Shown here: positions 56,904 to 64,000 of the stretch, in pieces
How positions within the stretch are numbered: position 1 is the stretch's first letter
Layout of the letters: each line of letters starts with the position of its first letter
NCBI GenBank assembly: GCA_029933125.1
Contig: JAOZOU010000007.1
Location: 62,001-126,000, forward strand
From: a bacterium
GTDB lineage: Bacteria; Arandabacterota; Arandabacteria; Arandabacterales; Arandabacteraceae
Reading direction: 5' to 3'
Length of the DNA stretch: 64,000 nt
Made by a program: the position numbers and the translations under genes
Notes under the pieces: model-generated
Seen by the model: only the letters and a program-made list of their open reading frames with translations
Databases searched by the model: none
What the model was told of the DNA's origin: nothing

Positions 56904-58685
56904 ATGCCCAACTCTGAGATCATTCTTGTCCTCTGTGTTGTCGCCGGTGCGGTCTATCTTTTCGTTACTGAGAAGCTTCGCATTGATGTAACAGCGATTG
57001 TTATTCTTGTTGCGCTGCTTGCTTTGAGGCTCATTCCAGCTAGGGCTGCGCTCTATGGATTTGCCAATCCAGCCACTGCCACCGTTGCCTCGATGTTTGT
57101 CCTGAGTGCAGGGCTCAGTCGAACAGGGCTTGTTGACTGGCTTGTGAGGCGTCTCGATCGGCTCGCAGGTAATGGCGAATTACAACTCATGCTTGTGCTC
57201 TGCCTTGCAATTGCCTTTCTCTCAGCCTTTGTGGTGAACACCGCTACGGTCGCCATCTTTATTCCTGTTGCAACAGTGCTTGCTCGGCGACGAAAGATTG
57301 CCGAGTCACGCATCCTCATGCCGCTTTCGTTTGCAAGCCAGTTCGGAGGTGTCTGCACGCTCGTGGGCACATCCACGAACATTCTTGTCAACTCGATTGC
57401 CGTCTCAAGCGGACTTCCTGCTTTTGGACTTTTCGAGTTTGCTCGGCTTGGGCTCATTATGGCAGGAGTGGGTATCGTCTATCTCATTGTGGTGGGGCGG
57501 TGGCTCCTTCCCAAGCGTCATGCGACTGTGCAGCAGGTGGATAAGTACAGGCTCTCGGAGTACTTGGTTGAACTGAAAGTGCCGCAGGATTCATCTCTCA
57601 TTGGAAAGTCATGGCGTGAGGTTGTAAAGCAGGGGGATGAAGAGGTACAGCTTCTTAAACTCATTCGGGGGGAGCAGACAAAGTGGCGCCCAAGGGAGAT
57701 ACCAATTGCAGCCGATGATGTACTTCTTGTGCGGGGTGATGCAGCAAGGCTTATGAAAGTGAGGGACGAGTTTGGACTTGAGACTCGCGCAGATGAGAAA
57801 GTCGAAGATAAGAAGTTGAGCTCGGATGATGTGAAGCTTGTTGAAGCGCTTGTGCCTCCGCAATCCTATCTTGTGGGGAGAACAATCGAGGGTGCCGATC
57901 TTTCTAGGCGTTTTGGTTGCGTCGTGCTTGCACTTCAACGCAGAGGACGAGTGCTTGGGGAAAGGCTTGGCAAGATAAGACTCGATGCCAACGATACACT
58001 TCTTTTGCAATGTGACGTTAATAATGTGCAGAGGCTTATGCGTTCACCCAATCTCATTGTGACGAGTGAGCTTACGGAGCTTTTCCTCCGCAAGGATAGA
58101 GCTCTCATTGCTCTTGGTATTCTTGCAAGTGTGCTCACATTTGCTGCTCTCGGTGTGCTTCCTATTCTTCTGGCAACACTCTTTGGAGCGGTTGCGATGG
58201 TTGTAACAGGATGCCTGAGGATTGATGAGGCGTATCAGGCAATCGATTGGAAGATAATCTTCCTGCTTGGTGGAATTTTGCCCCTCGGTTTGGCATTGCA
58301 GGAGACAGGGGCTGCATCGTGGCTTTCGGGTTTGGTCTTGGGAAGTTTCGCTTCGCATGGGCCTGTAGTTGTGCTCGCAGTGCTTTACATCACGACTGCT
58401 GCTCTAACGGAGGGTATGTCAAACAATGCAGCTGCTGTGCTTCTCGCTCCAATAGCCCTGTCAATGGCGACTCGCATGAATGTCGATCCGCGCCCGTTCC
58501 TCATTGCCATAACTTTTGCGGCATCAACGAGCTTTGCCACGCCAGTCGGTTATCAAACCAATACAATGGTTTATGCGGCAGGCGGCTATCGCTTTAGCGA
58601 CTTTTCCAAAGTTGGCATCCCGCTCAACCTCATCTTCTGGGCACTCGCCGTCCTCCTCATCCCCCACTTCTGGGGTCGGAGCTAA
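56904..58685 (+). CDS. SLC13/DASS-like permease with two TrkA-C domains
   Basis: About 593 residues from ATG 56904; a TTG at 56868 extends the frame. Membrane helices surround SFASQFGGVCTLVGTSTNIL, the conserved SNT-like ion/substrate region, and a matching MSNNAAAVLLAPIALSMA and ASTSFATPVGYQTNTMVY in the second half. Between them lie two RCK_C domains (DSSLIGKSWREVV, PQSYLVGRTIEGADLS). Such proteins move dicarboxylates or sulfate with sodium; the RCK_C parts suggest gating by a small ligand. The last residues GRS-stop are read from the dispersed repeat at 58672. Confidence 0.88.
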   Translation: MPNSEIILVLCVVAGAVYLFVTEKLRIDVTAIVILVALLALRLIPARAALYGFANPATATVASMFVLSAGLSRTGLVDWLVRRLDRLAGNGELQLMLVLCLAIAFLSAFVVNTATVAIFIPVATVLARRRKIAESRILMPLSFASQFGGVCTLVGTSTNILVNSIAVSSGLPAFGLFEFARLGLIMAGVGIVYLIVVGRWLLPKRHATVQQVDKYRLSEYLVELKVPQDSSLIGKSWREVVKQGDEEVQLLKLIRGEQTKWRPREIPIAADDVLLVRGDAARLMKVRDEFGLETRADEKVEDKKLSSDDVKLVEALVPPQSYLVGRTIEGADLSRRFGCVVLALQRRGRVLGERLGKIRLDANDTLLLQCDVNNVQRLMRSPNLIVTSELTELFLRKDRALIALGILASVLTFAALGVLPILLATLFGAVAMVVTGCLRIDEAYQAIDWKIIFLLGGILPLGLALQETGAASWLSGLVLGSFASHGPVVVLAVLYITTAALTEGMSNNAAAVLLAPIALSMATRMNVDPRPFLIAITFAASTSFATPVGYQTNTMVYAAGGYRFSDFSKVGIPLNLIFWALAVLLIPHFWGRS

Positions 58686-58723
58686 AAATCTGCATTTCGG
58701 CATCTCTGGCACGGAAGTTGCTA
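58672..58723 (+). repeat. Dispersed repeat with perfect sigma-54 tail, copy 2
   Basis: GGGGTCGGAGCTAAAAATC (58672-58690) supplies the stop codon of the permease; at the same distance as in copy 1 follows TGGCACGGAAGTTGCT (58707-58722), an exact -24/-12 consensus. Downstream to the tandem array (58724-59329) I see no certain gene; CGACH near 58978 may be a scrap of a c-type cytochrome. Confidence 0.75.
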
Positions 58724-59329
58724 TGCGAGTCTGGTCTCTGATCTGATGACAAGATCTGGGGCATTTGACAGTTGGAGCATCCCGACGAGTTAAAACCTTC
58801 GGCTGCGAAGGAGTTATGGGTAAAGATTTTATAGCCTATGGAATTCAGCCAAAGGTTTCAGGGCTACGGGAGCGCTACTGGATAGAAAATCCGGCTCACA
58901 CTATCTTCAAGCCGGTTCTGGGTCTTTCTCAGAGAGCGCGTCACTTGGAGAACTATGACGATGTATCACTTACCTGTGGCGCTTGTCACGACGTCAGCCT
59001 AAATGGCTACCCCTTACCTTCATGATCTTGAAGGCTGCTTTGCGATGCGGTGCTTGCCTGACCAGATGAGCAGAGGCTTTCGTCACGAAACTCATCACCG
59101 CCTGTATTTTGGGTAGAACTCCACTTGACGTGCGGGGTGCCACAGCTTAGATTTGCCGTAACCCAGAACCCGATTGATGGAGATGGCTTGGACTATACCG
59201 AGTAACTCCAGCACGAGTCCTGAACCCCAGACTTGTTGCTTCATCTTCTGAGCTTGTGCACGCAGGAGCGTCTGAGGATGTGCTTAAGGATGGACGAAAG
59301 ACGGTTATTTTCACATGACGAAGGTTGCA

Positions 59330-59459
59330 GATTTTTAGCTCCGACCCCGGAAGGGGGGGATTTGGAGATTTTTAGCTCCGACCCCGGAAAGGAGGGATTT
59401 GGAGATTTTTAGCTCCGACCCCGGAAAGGAGGGATTTGGAGATTTTTAGCTCCGACCCC
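59330..59459 (-). repeat. Four-unit 37-bp tandem array of the dispersed repeat
   Basis: Copies of GATTTTTAGCTCCGACCCC begin at 59330, 59367, 59404 and 59441, exactly 37 bp apart. The linker GGAAAGGAGGGATTTGGA between units contains an excellent ribosome site (AAAGGAGG). No spacers differ, so it is not a CRISPR. The last unit overlaps the start of fusA. Confidence 0.9.
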
Positions 59460-61529
59460 AGGAAGGTTAGGAACGTTGGGTTGATGGCTCATATTGATGC
59501 GGGCAAGACCACGGTGACTGAGCGCATTCTTTTCTTCACCGGCAAAAGCCATCGTATCGGTGAGGTGCACGATGGCAAAGCCACAATGGATTGGATGGTG
59601 CAGGAGCAGGAGCGCGGCATAACCATAACGTCGGCTGCCACAACGACCTATTGGAAGGGCTACCGCATCAATATCATTGATACCCCTGGTCACGTTGATT
59701 TTACAGCTGAGGTCGAACGCTCGCTGCGCGTGCTTGATGGAACCGTCGCCCTTTTCTGTGCAGTTGGTGGGGTTCAGCCGCAATCGGAGACAGTCTGGCG
59801 TCAGGCGGAGAAGTACCGGGTTCCCAGAATTGCTTTTGTCAACAAGATGGATCGGGCAGGGGCGGATTTCGAAGCGGTAGTTGAGGAGATCCGACGAGAA
59901 CTCGGCGGCAATGCTGTGCCAATTACAATCCCCATCGGAGCCGAATCCAACTTCAAAGGCATAATTGATATCGTTGAGATGAAAGCCATCTACTACGATG
60001 ATACCGAAAGTGGCGCCGTAATGAGGATTGAGGAAATCCCTAAAGACGTGCTTGAGAAGGCCCGCGAAGCCGAACGGATCCTCATTGAGCGTATCAGCGA
60101 GCAGGATGATCTGCTTATGGAGAAATTCATCGACGGCATCCAACCCGAACGAGACGAAGTTGTGAAGGCTATGCGCCAGGCAACAATTGATGGGCGCATC
60201 ATTCCAGTGCTATGTGGATCGGCCTTACGCAACAAGGGTATAAGGCGCTTGCTCGATGCTATAGTCGATTTCCTGCCTTCTCCGCTTGATCTTCCCCCTG
60301 TCATAGGTACAAATGATGAGACAGGTGTAGAGATCCTGAGACAGCCGAGTGATGATGCACCTTTAGCAGCACTTGCCTTCAAGGTCCAGACCGATAAGCA
60401 CACAGGTAAGCTCACCTATGTGAGGGTTTACTCGGGGATACTCAAGGCAGGTGAGGTGGTATACAACTCAACAAGACAGAAACTTCAGCGTGTTGGACGC
60501 ATCTTTGAGATGCATGCTAACAAGCGCTACGCAATTGACGAGCTTCATGCAGGCGACGTTGGTGCGGTAATCGGACTCAGTGATACCCAGACTGGCGATA
60601 CGATTTGCAAGCAGGATGAACCAATCATCCTCGAGTCAATCGAATTTCCTGCTCCCGTTATAGATGTTGCCATAGCACCTGAGACAAGGGCCGACAGTGA
60701 TCGCCTGGGTCGGGCGCTCAACAAACTTGCTGAAGAAGATCCCACCTTCATTGCGAAGACAGATCCTGAAACAGGTGAGGTTATAATCTCAGGTATGGGG
60801 GAGCTTCATCTTGATATAATCACCGATCGCCTGCGCAGAGAATTCGGTGTTGGTGTATCAGTTGGCAAACCCCAGGTTGCCTACCGTGAGACGATCATTG
60901 GATCGGTTGATCATAGCTACAAGCATGTGAAACAAACCGGTGGTCATGGACAGTATGCTCACGTCTGCATCCATGTGGAGCCGAGCCCGCCAAGATCAGG
61001 TTTCCAGTTTGAGAACAAGGTAACAGGTGGAAGAATTCCACGTGAGTACATCCCTGCAATTGAGCGAGGCATAGTCGATGCAATGGCTGAGGGACCCTAC
61101 GCCGGTTATCCGATGGTTGATGTTAGGGTTGTCCTCGTTGATGGATCAGCTCATGAGGTTGACTCATCTGAGCAGGCTTTTCGCATCTGTGCTGCTCATG
61201 CCTTCAAGGAAGCATGCAAGAAAGCCGGGCTTGAACTCCTTGAACCCATCATGCGAGTTGAGGTCACAGTACATGAGGAACACGTCGGCGCGGTTACTTC
61301 GAATCTATGCTCTAAGCGCGGAAGGATTCTAAATGTTGAGGCAAAGGGCAAGACAAGTGTACTCACAGCCCATGTACCACTGGCTGAGATGTTTGGTTAC
61401 GCAAGTGAATTGAGGAATCTTACCAGCGGTCGTGGTGAGTTCACAATGCATTTTGAGCACTATGAGGCTGTTCCCTATTCGATAGCTGAGGCGATCGTTG
61501 AGGCTCGCAGAAAATCCAGAGCGAATTAG
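59436..61529 (+). CDS. fusA: Translation elongation factor G
   Basis: 697 residues. [15 protein letters not shown] (G1), RGITITSA (G2), DTPGHVDF (G3), NKMDRAG (G4) and the domain IV/V landmarks ([15 protein letters not shown]) are all present; full length for EF-G. The reading frame enters from the repeat array: the only start before G1 is a TTG at 59436, with AAAGGAGG from the array just upstream, and the first eight residues are repeat-encoded. A usual EF-G begins about 10-15 residues before MAHID, so the native start has been replaced or the contig is joined here. It stands alone rather than in a str operon, so it may be a second EF-G. Confidence 0.92.
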   Translation: MEIFSSDPRKVRNVGLMAHIDAGKTTVTERILFFTGKSHRIGEVHDGKATMDWMVQEQERGITITSAATTTYWKGYRINIIDTPGHVDFTAEVERSLRVLDGTVALFCAVGGVQPQSETVWRQAEKYRVPRIAFVNKMDRAGADFEAVVEEIRRELGGNAVPITIPIGAESNFKGIIDIVEMKAIYYDDTESGAVMRIEEIPKDVLEKAREAERILIERISEQDDLLMEKFIDGIQPERDEVVKAMRQATIDGRIIPVLCGSALRNKGIRRLLDAIVDFLPSPLDLPPVIGTNDETGVEILRQPSDDAPLAALAFKVQTDKHTGKLTYVRVYSGILKAGEVVYNSTRQKLQRVGRIFEMHANKRYAIDELHAGDVGAVIGLSDTQTGDTICKQDEPIILESIEFPAPVIDVAIAPETRADSDRLGRALNKLAEEDPTFIAKTDPETGEVIISGMGELHLDIITDRLRREFGVGVSVGKPQVAYRETIIGSVDHSYKHVKQTGGHGQYAHVCIHVEPSPPRSGFQFENKVTGGRIPREYIPAIERGIVDAMAEGPYAGYPMVDVRVVLVDGSAHEVDSSEQAFRICAAHAFKEACKKAGLELLEPIMRVEVTVHEEHVGAVTSNLCSKRGRILNVEAKGKTSVLTAHVPLAEMFGYASELRNLTSGRGEFTMHFEHYEAVPYSIAEAIVEARRKSRAN

Positions 61530-61538
61530 CGAGCCTCA
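61499..61538. terminator. Bidirectional hairpin between fusA and the MscS gene
   Basis: TGAGGCTCGC (61499-61508) and GCGAGCCTCA (61529-61538) are perfect 10-bp arms around a 20-nt loop, overlapping the fusA stop. It lies between two convergent genes and could end both; there is no long T-run. Confidence 0.55.
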
Positions 61539-61566
61539 GCAAAATGTCCTTCCAGGCGCTGATGCT

Positions 61567-62388
61567 TTATGCTTTTGCCTTCGTCTCTTCGTAGATGTGG
61601 ACATCACGCTGGGGATACGGGATCGAAAGCCCAGCCCGCTCGAGTTCCACCTTGGCTTTCTCAAGGGTGTCGAAGTAGACGGACCAGTAGTCAGACGGCT
61701 TGGTCCATGGACGGCAGACGAGGTTCACGCTGCTGTCACCAAGCTCCGAGACCGCAACCAGCGGCGGTGGATCCTTGAGCACTCTTGGATCGGACCTGAC
61801 GATATTCTCGAGCACCTCCTTAGCCTTCTTGATGTCATCGTCGTAAGAGATGCCGAAAACCATTTCAAGCCTGCGCTTGTCAATGGCGGAGAAGTTGACG
61901 ATCTTGTCGTTGGTTATCTGGGAGTTGGGAACGATTATGCGACGATTGTCAGGATGATTCAGAATCGTTGTGAAAATGCCAATCTGCTCGACTGTTCCCG
62001 CTACTCCCGCAACCTCGACAAAGTCACCAACCCTAAAGGGCTTGAAAATGATGAGCATAACTCCAGCGGCGAAATTGGAAAGCGACCCCTGCAGAGCCAG
62101 ACCAATTGCAAGACCAGCAGCACCCAACAACGCAACAAGCGAAGTCGTTCTGATGCCAATTTTGTCGATTGCGGCAATAATGACGAAAGCCAGAAGCAGG
62201 AAGTAAGCAAGCCTCGCAAGGAACTTTGAGAGGGTTGGATCGATATTGCTCCTGTCCATCAGCCGCTTGAGCAATTTTGCTACAAGCCCTGCAACCCAGC
62301 GTCCGATCACAAAGATCAAGACCGCCGCGACAATCTTAAATCCATATGTCATCAAAAAATCGGGCACCTTATGAAGGAAATCCTCCAT
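61567..62388 (-). CDS. MscS-family mechanosensitive channel
   Basis: 273 residues from ATG 62388, which has AAAGGAGGG nearby; the frame extends to 62451 without a ribosome site. Three membrane helices; the pore helix GAAGLAIGLALQGSLSNFAA is the MscS signature, followed by GVMLIIFKPFRVGDFVEVAG and the beta-domain RRIIVPNSQITNDKIVNFSA. It opens under membrane tension to release solutes on osmotic downshock. Confidence 0.92.
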   Translation of the reverse strand: MEDFLHKVPDFLMTYGFKIVAAVLIFVIGRWVAGLVAKLLKRLMDRSNIDPTLSKFLARLAYFLLLAFVIIAAIDKIGIRTTSLVALLGAAGLAIGLALQGSLSNFAAGVMLIIFKPFRVGDFVEVAGVAGTVEQIGIFTTILNHPDNRRIIVPNSQITNDKIVNFSAIDKRRLEMVFGISYDDDIKKAKEVLENIVRSDPRVLKDPPPLVAVSELGDSSVNLVCRPWTKPSDYWSVYFDTLEKAKVELERAGLSIPYPQRDVHIYEETKAKA

Positions 62389-62690
62389 TGCTCCCTCCTT
62401 TCCCTTTGGGTGAAAACAGGTCCCAGCACTCTTGCCGGACACCGCTTGCACCTTATCATGCTTGCGATGCCCATCTCAAGCTAGCTTCGTCGAGTTGACT
62501 CCTTTGGTTGTGGCTGAGAGAGGGTTTCGGCAACACTTATGTGTCCCCCAGACACACTTCAGCTATTACTCTTTAGCCCGCATCTCCTTCACCGTCGACT
62601 CCGCTCATGCTGCGATGCTAACTTATTTCGGAACAGGAGGTTAGGACTCCCTCTCCAAAGAACCTTCTCTCGAGAGGCGGGCACTATCCT
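62389..62690. other. Intergenic, no gene recognised
   Basis: About 300 nt between the divergent MscS gene and the sigma-54-like promoter before the SppA-like gene. Nothing clear besides possible promoter sequences. Confidence 0.35.
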
Positions 62691-62714
62691 TGGCACGGTG
62701 GCATAGAAATTGCC
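62691..62714 (+). promoter_or_regulatory. Sigma-54 promoter candidate with doubled -24 element
   Basis: TGGCAT-N5-TTGCC (62699-62714) keeps the GG-N10-GC spacing, with an extra TGGCAC 8 bp upstream at 62691, as at 14305-14329. A transcript from here would have a leader of about 130 nt before the SppA-like gene. Confidence 0.5.
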
Positions 62715-62858
62715 TTGTCTGGGACTGGGGAGTCTTTTTGCCATGCCACAGCGTGGTTTAATCGAAGTCTTTACAACTCCCACCAGTAGGGGTTACGATA
62801 CAAGATTGTTGGGTTCAAACCTTTAAACAAGTTGTCGCCAGCGAAAGGAGGTAGTGTC

Positions 62859-64000
62859 ATGCGTCGCATGGTTGCTCTCATTTTTATCGTTCTCGTTTTC
62901 GGCACCTTGGTCGAAGCAGCTGAGATTCCGTCCTATCATAGTTACCTGGACTTTCTCTTGGCCTCACCCGGAAGCATGGGCTACGGGCTCTACGGCTATG
63001 CAAATCCAGCAATGGCCAGGCAAACCGATTTTGGTGACATACTCTTTGCGTGGTCAGATGCTACTGCGGCCAATCCTTACGCGAACGATCTTTCGGGCGG
63101 AACAGACCTTGATCGGTGGGGAATCTTCTCGGGGATGTTCAACGGCTTCCTGGGTTTTGGTGCTATCCATGAGAGTAACGCGTGTGTCGGCGATGTAACC
63201 GACTACCGCATAAGCTTCTCTTTTGGAGATCGTAGTAAGAGCTTTGGCATTGGCTATGGCTGGTCAACTGGTGATACCGATGTTTACCAAAGGGCCAATC
63301 TCTGGACACTTGGTTCAGTCTTGCGACCAGTGCCCTATCTTTCCATGGGTCTCTGGGGAAGCTTCGCAACGGATGGTAGCAATGCTGGGGAGGGTTGTGC
63401 AGACATAGGAATTCGCCCGTTTGGAAATGAGAAGGTGACCCTTTTTGCTGACTATGCTCTTCAGAAAGATCAGCGCATCAAGGATGGTGCCTGGAGTACA
63501 GGTGCAGTGTTTGAGCCTCTGCCTGGACTTAGGATAACAGGGCGGTACTTCGACACGCATCGTTTCACAGTTGGGTTAAGCATTGGACTCGGTCGGCTGA
63601 CGGCGTCGTCCCAGGCACATTATGACGATAACAAGCATCATGCCTATACAACGTATGCAGTCCGCCTCGGTGGCATTGATCGCAGTTTCATAAAGAAAGC
63701 TTTCACGCGACGCAAGAATTATCTCGAGCTCAATCTCAAGGGTCAGGTCAAGTATCAGCGCTATCGCCTCTTTGACAAGTCAAACACCCTTCTTGATCTG
63801 CTTGATGCAATTGATGCAGCAGAGGAAGATCCATCTATTACGGGGATTGCCATAAATACAGGCGGCATGAACATCAATTGGGAGCTCGCCTGGGAGATAA
63901 GGCAGAAGCTTGAGGAGTTCAAGCGTTCGGGTAAGCGTGTTGTCATATTCCTTGAAGACGCAACCTTGCCAACCTATCACTTCGCTTCTGTCGCAGATCG
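62859..64000 (+). CDS. SppA-like S49 peptidase with N-terminal barrel-like domain (3' end outside window)
   Basis: At least 380 residues; ATG 62859 has AAAGGAGG seven bases upstream. Signal peptide VALIFIVLVFGTLVEAAE. Residues about 25-275 are beta-rich and resemble small outer-membrane barrel proteins: ANPAMARQTDF near the start, then alternating strands such as SKSFGIGYGWSTGDTDVY. From about 285 the S49 fold begins: YLELNLKGQVKYQ, LLDLLDAIDAAEEDPSITGI, LEEFKRSGKRVVIFLEDATL and PTYHFASVAD. This is the first half of an SppA-type signal-peptide peptidase; the serine nucleophile would lie further on, beyond the window. The domain union is unusual. Confidence 0.8.
   Translation, partial: MRRMVALIFIVLVFGTLVEAAEIPSYHSYLDFLLASPGSMGYGLYGYANPAMARQTDFGDILFAWSDATAANPYANDLSGGTDLDRWGIFSGMFNGFLGFGAIHESNACVGDVTDYRISFSFGDRSKSFGIGYGWSTGDTDVYQRANLWTLGSVLRPVPYLSMGLWGSFATDGSNAGEGCADIGIRPFGNEKVTLFADYALQKDQRIKDGAWSTGAVFEPLPGLRITGRYFDTHRFTVGLSIGLGRLTASSQAHYDDNKHHAYTTYAVRLGGIDRSFIKKAFTRRKNYLELNLKGQVKYQRYRLFDKSNTLLDLLDAIDAAEEDPSITGIAINTGGMNINWELAWEIRQKLEEFKRSGKRVVIFLEDATLPTYHFASVAD

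Noticed and set aside
59330-59459. CRISPR array
   Set aside because: Four exact 37-bp units with no differing spacers and no cas gene nearby; it is a simple tandem array of the dispersed repeat.
59409-60143. Antisense ORF of 244 codons over fusA
   Set aside because: Shadow of the EF-G reading frame; no family features and starts inside the EF-G GTPase domain.
62727-62745. Another -24/-12 site at GGGGAGTCTTTTTGC
   Set aside because: Spacing fits, but the -24 box lacks TGGCA; the TGGCAT site at 62699 is much better.

Overview
The window looks like a contig from an uncultured, Gram-negative, heterotrophic bacterium of the FCB-like candidate phyla (the Eisenbacteria / WOR-3 / TA06 / Zixibacteria type). 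This is an inference, since no rRNA, tRNA or ribosomal-protein gene is present to place it. The grounds are: two large exported proteins ending in FlgD-like/Por-type C-terminal domains (17319-20318 and 32096-35350), a TonB-dependent outer-membrane receptor with an N-terminal carboxypeptidase-regulatory-like domain, a sigma-54 activator with a TPR input domain, an ECF sigma/anti-sigma pair, and many pseudogenes and dispersed short palindromic repeats.

Layout. 1-10.9 kb: end of a formimidoyltransferase-cyclodeaminase, a ChaN-like protein, an unusual TPR-AAA-AAA-RF2-like fusion, an unknown exported protein, a GT39-type membrane glycosyltransferase, DUF72 and HdeD-like proteins. 11.3-17 kb: small exported protein plus sigma-54 activator, then long intergenic stretches holding a good -24/-12 promoter, strong palindromes and a secreted-protein gene with a long leader. 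17.3-25.1 kb: secreted GH57-like protein, radical SAM/SPASM protein, TonB-dependent receptor, small membrane protein. 25.3-35.4 kb: broken sulfotransferase, glycosyltransferase, B12-binding-type radical SAM enzyme, membrane protein, broken microbial PARG, and two exported proteins. 35.5-48.3 kb: an accessory island bracketed by two 142-bp direct repeats. It carries a HhH-like protein, an HNH endonuclease, and a tight four-gene operon of Eco57I-type adenine methylase, TcmP, three-cysteine DUF5131 protein and PLD-SNF2 helicase, with a small zinc-ribbon membrane protein after it. 48.4-56.8 kb: PH-like protein, DUF4932 protein, anti-sigma and ECF sigma factor diverging from a small membrane protein across matched promoters, remnants of a second copy of the defence island, CPBP protease, RDD-Coa1 fusion, GNAT and a frameshifted cupin. 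56.9-64 kb: SLC13/TrkA-C permease, a 37-bp tandem repeat array that runs into the start of an isolated fusA, MscS channel, and the 5' part of an SppA-like peptidase fused to a barrel-like domain.

How it fits together. The 37.9-47.0 kb operon is the best candidate for a poorly described system. Its genes overlap by 4 nt or are 1 nt apart, one promoter precedes them, and pieces of a second copy of the same cluster lie 6-15 kb downstream. The composition (methylase, PLD-helicase, TcmP and its three-Cys partner) matches neither BREX nor DISARM. Sigma-54 biology recurs: an activator, two similar promoters with a doubled -24 element, and two dispersed repeats that include a -24/-12 match. The repeat GGGGTCGGAGCTAAAAATC sits at gene ends throughout and in places supplies stop codons, C-terminal residues or an apparent start codon.
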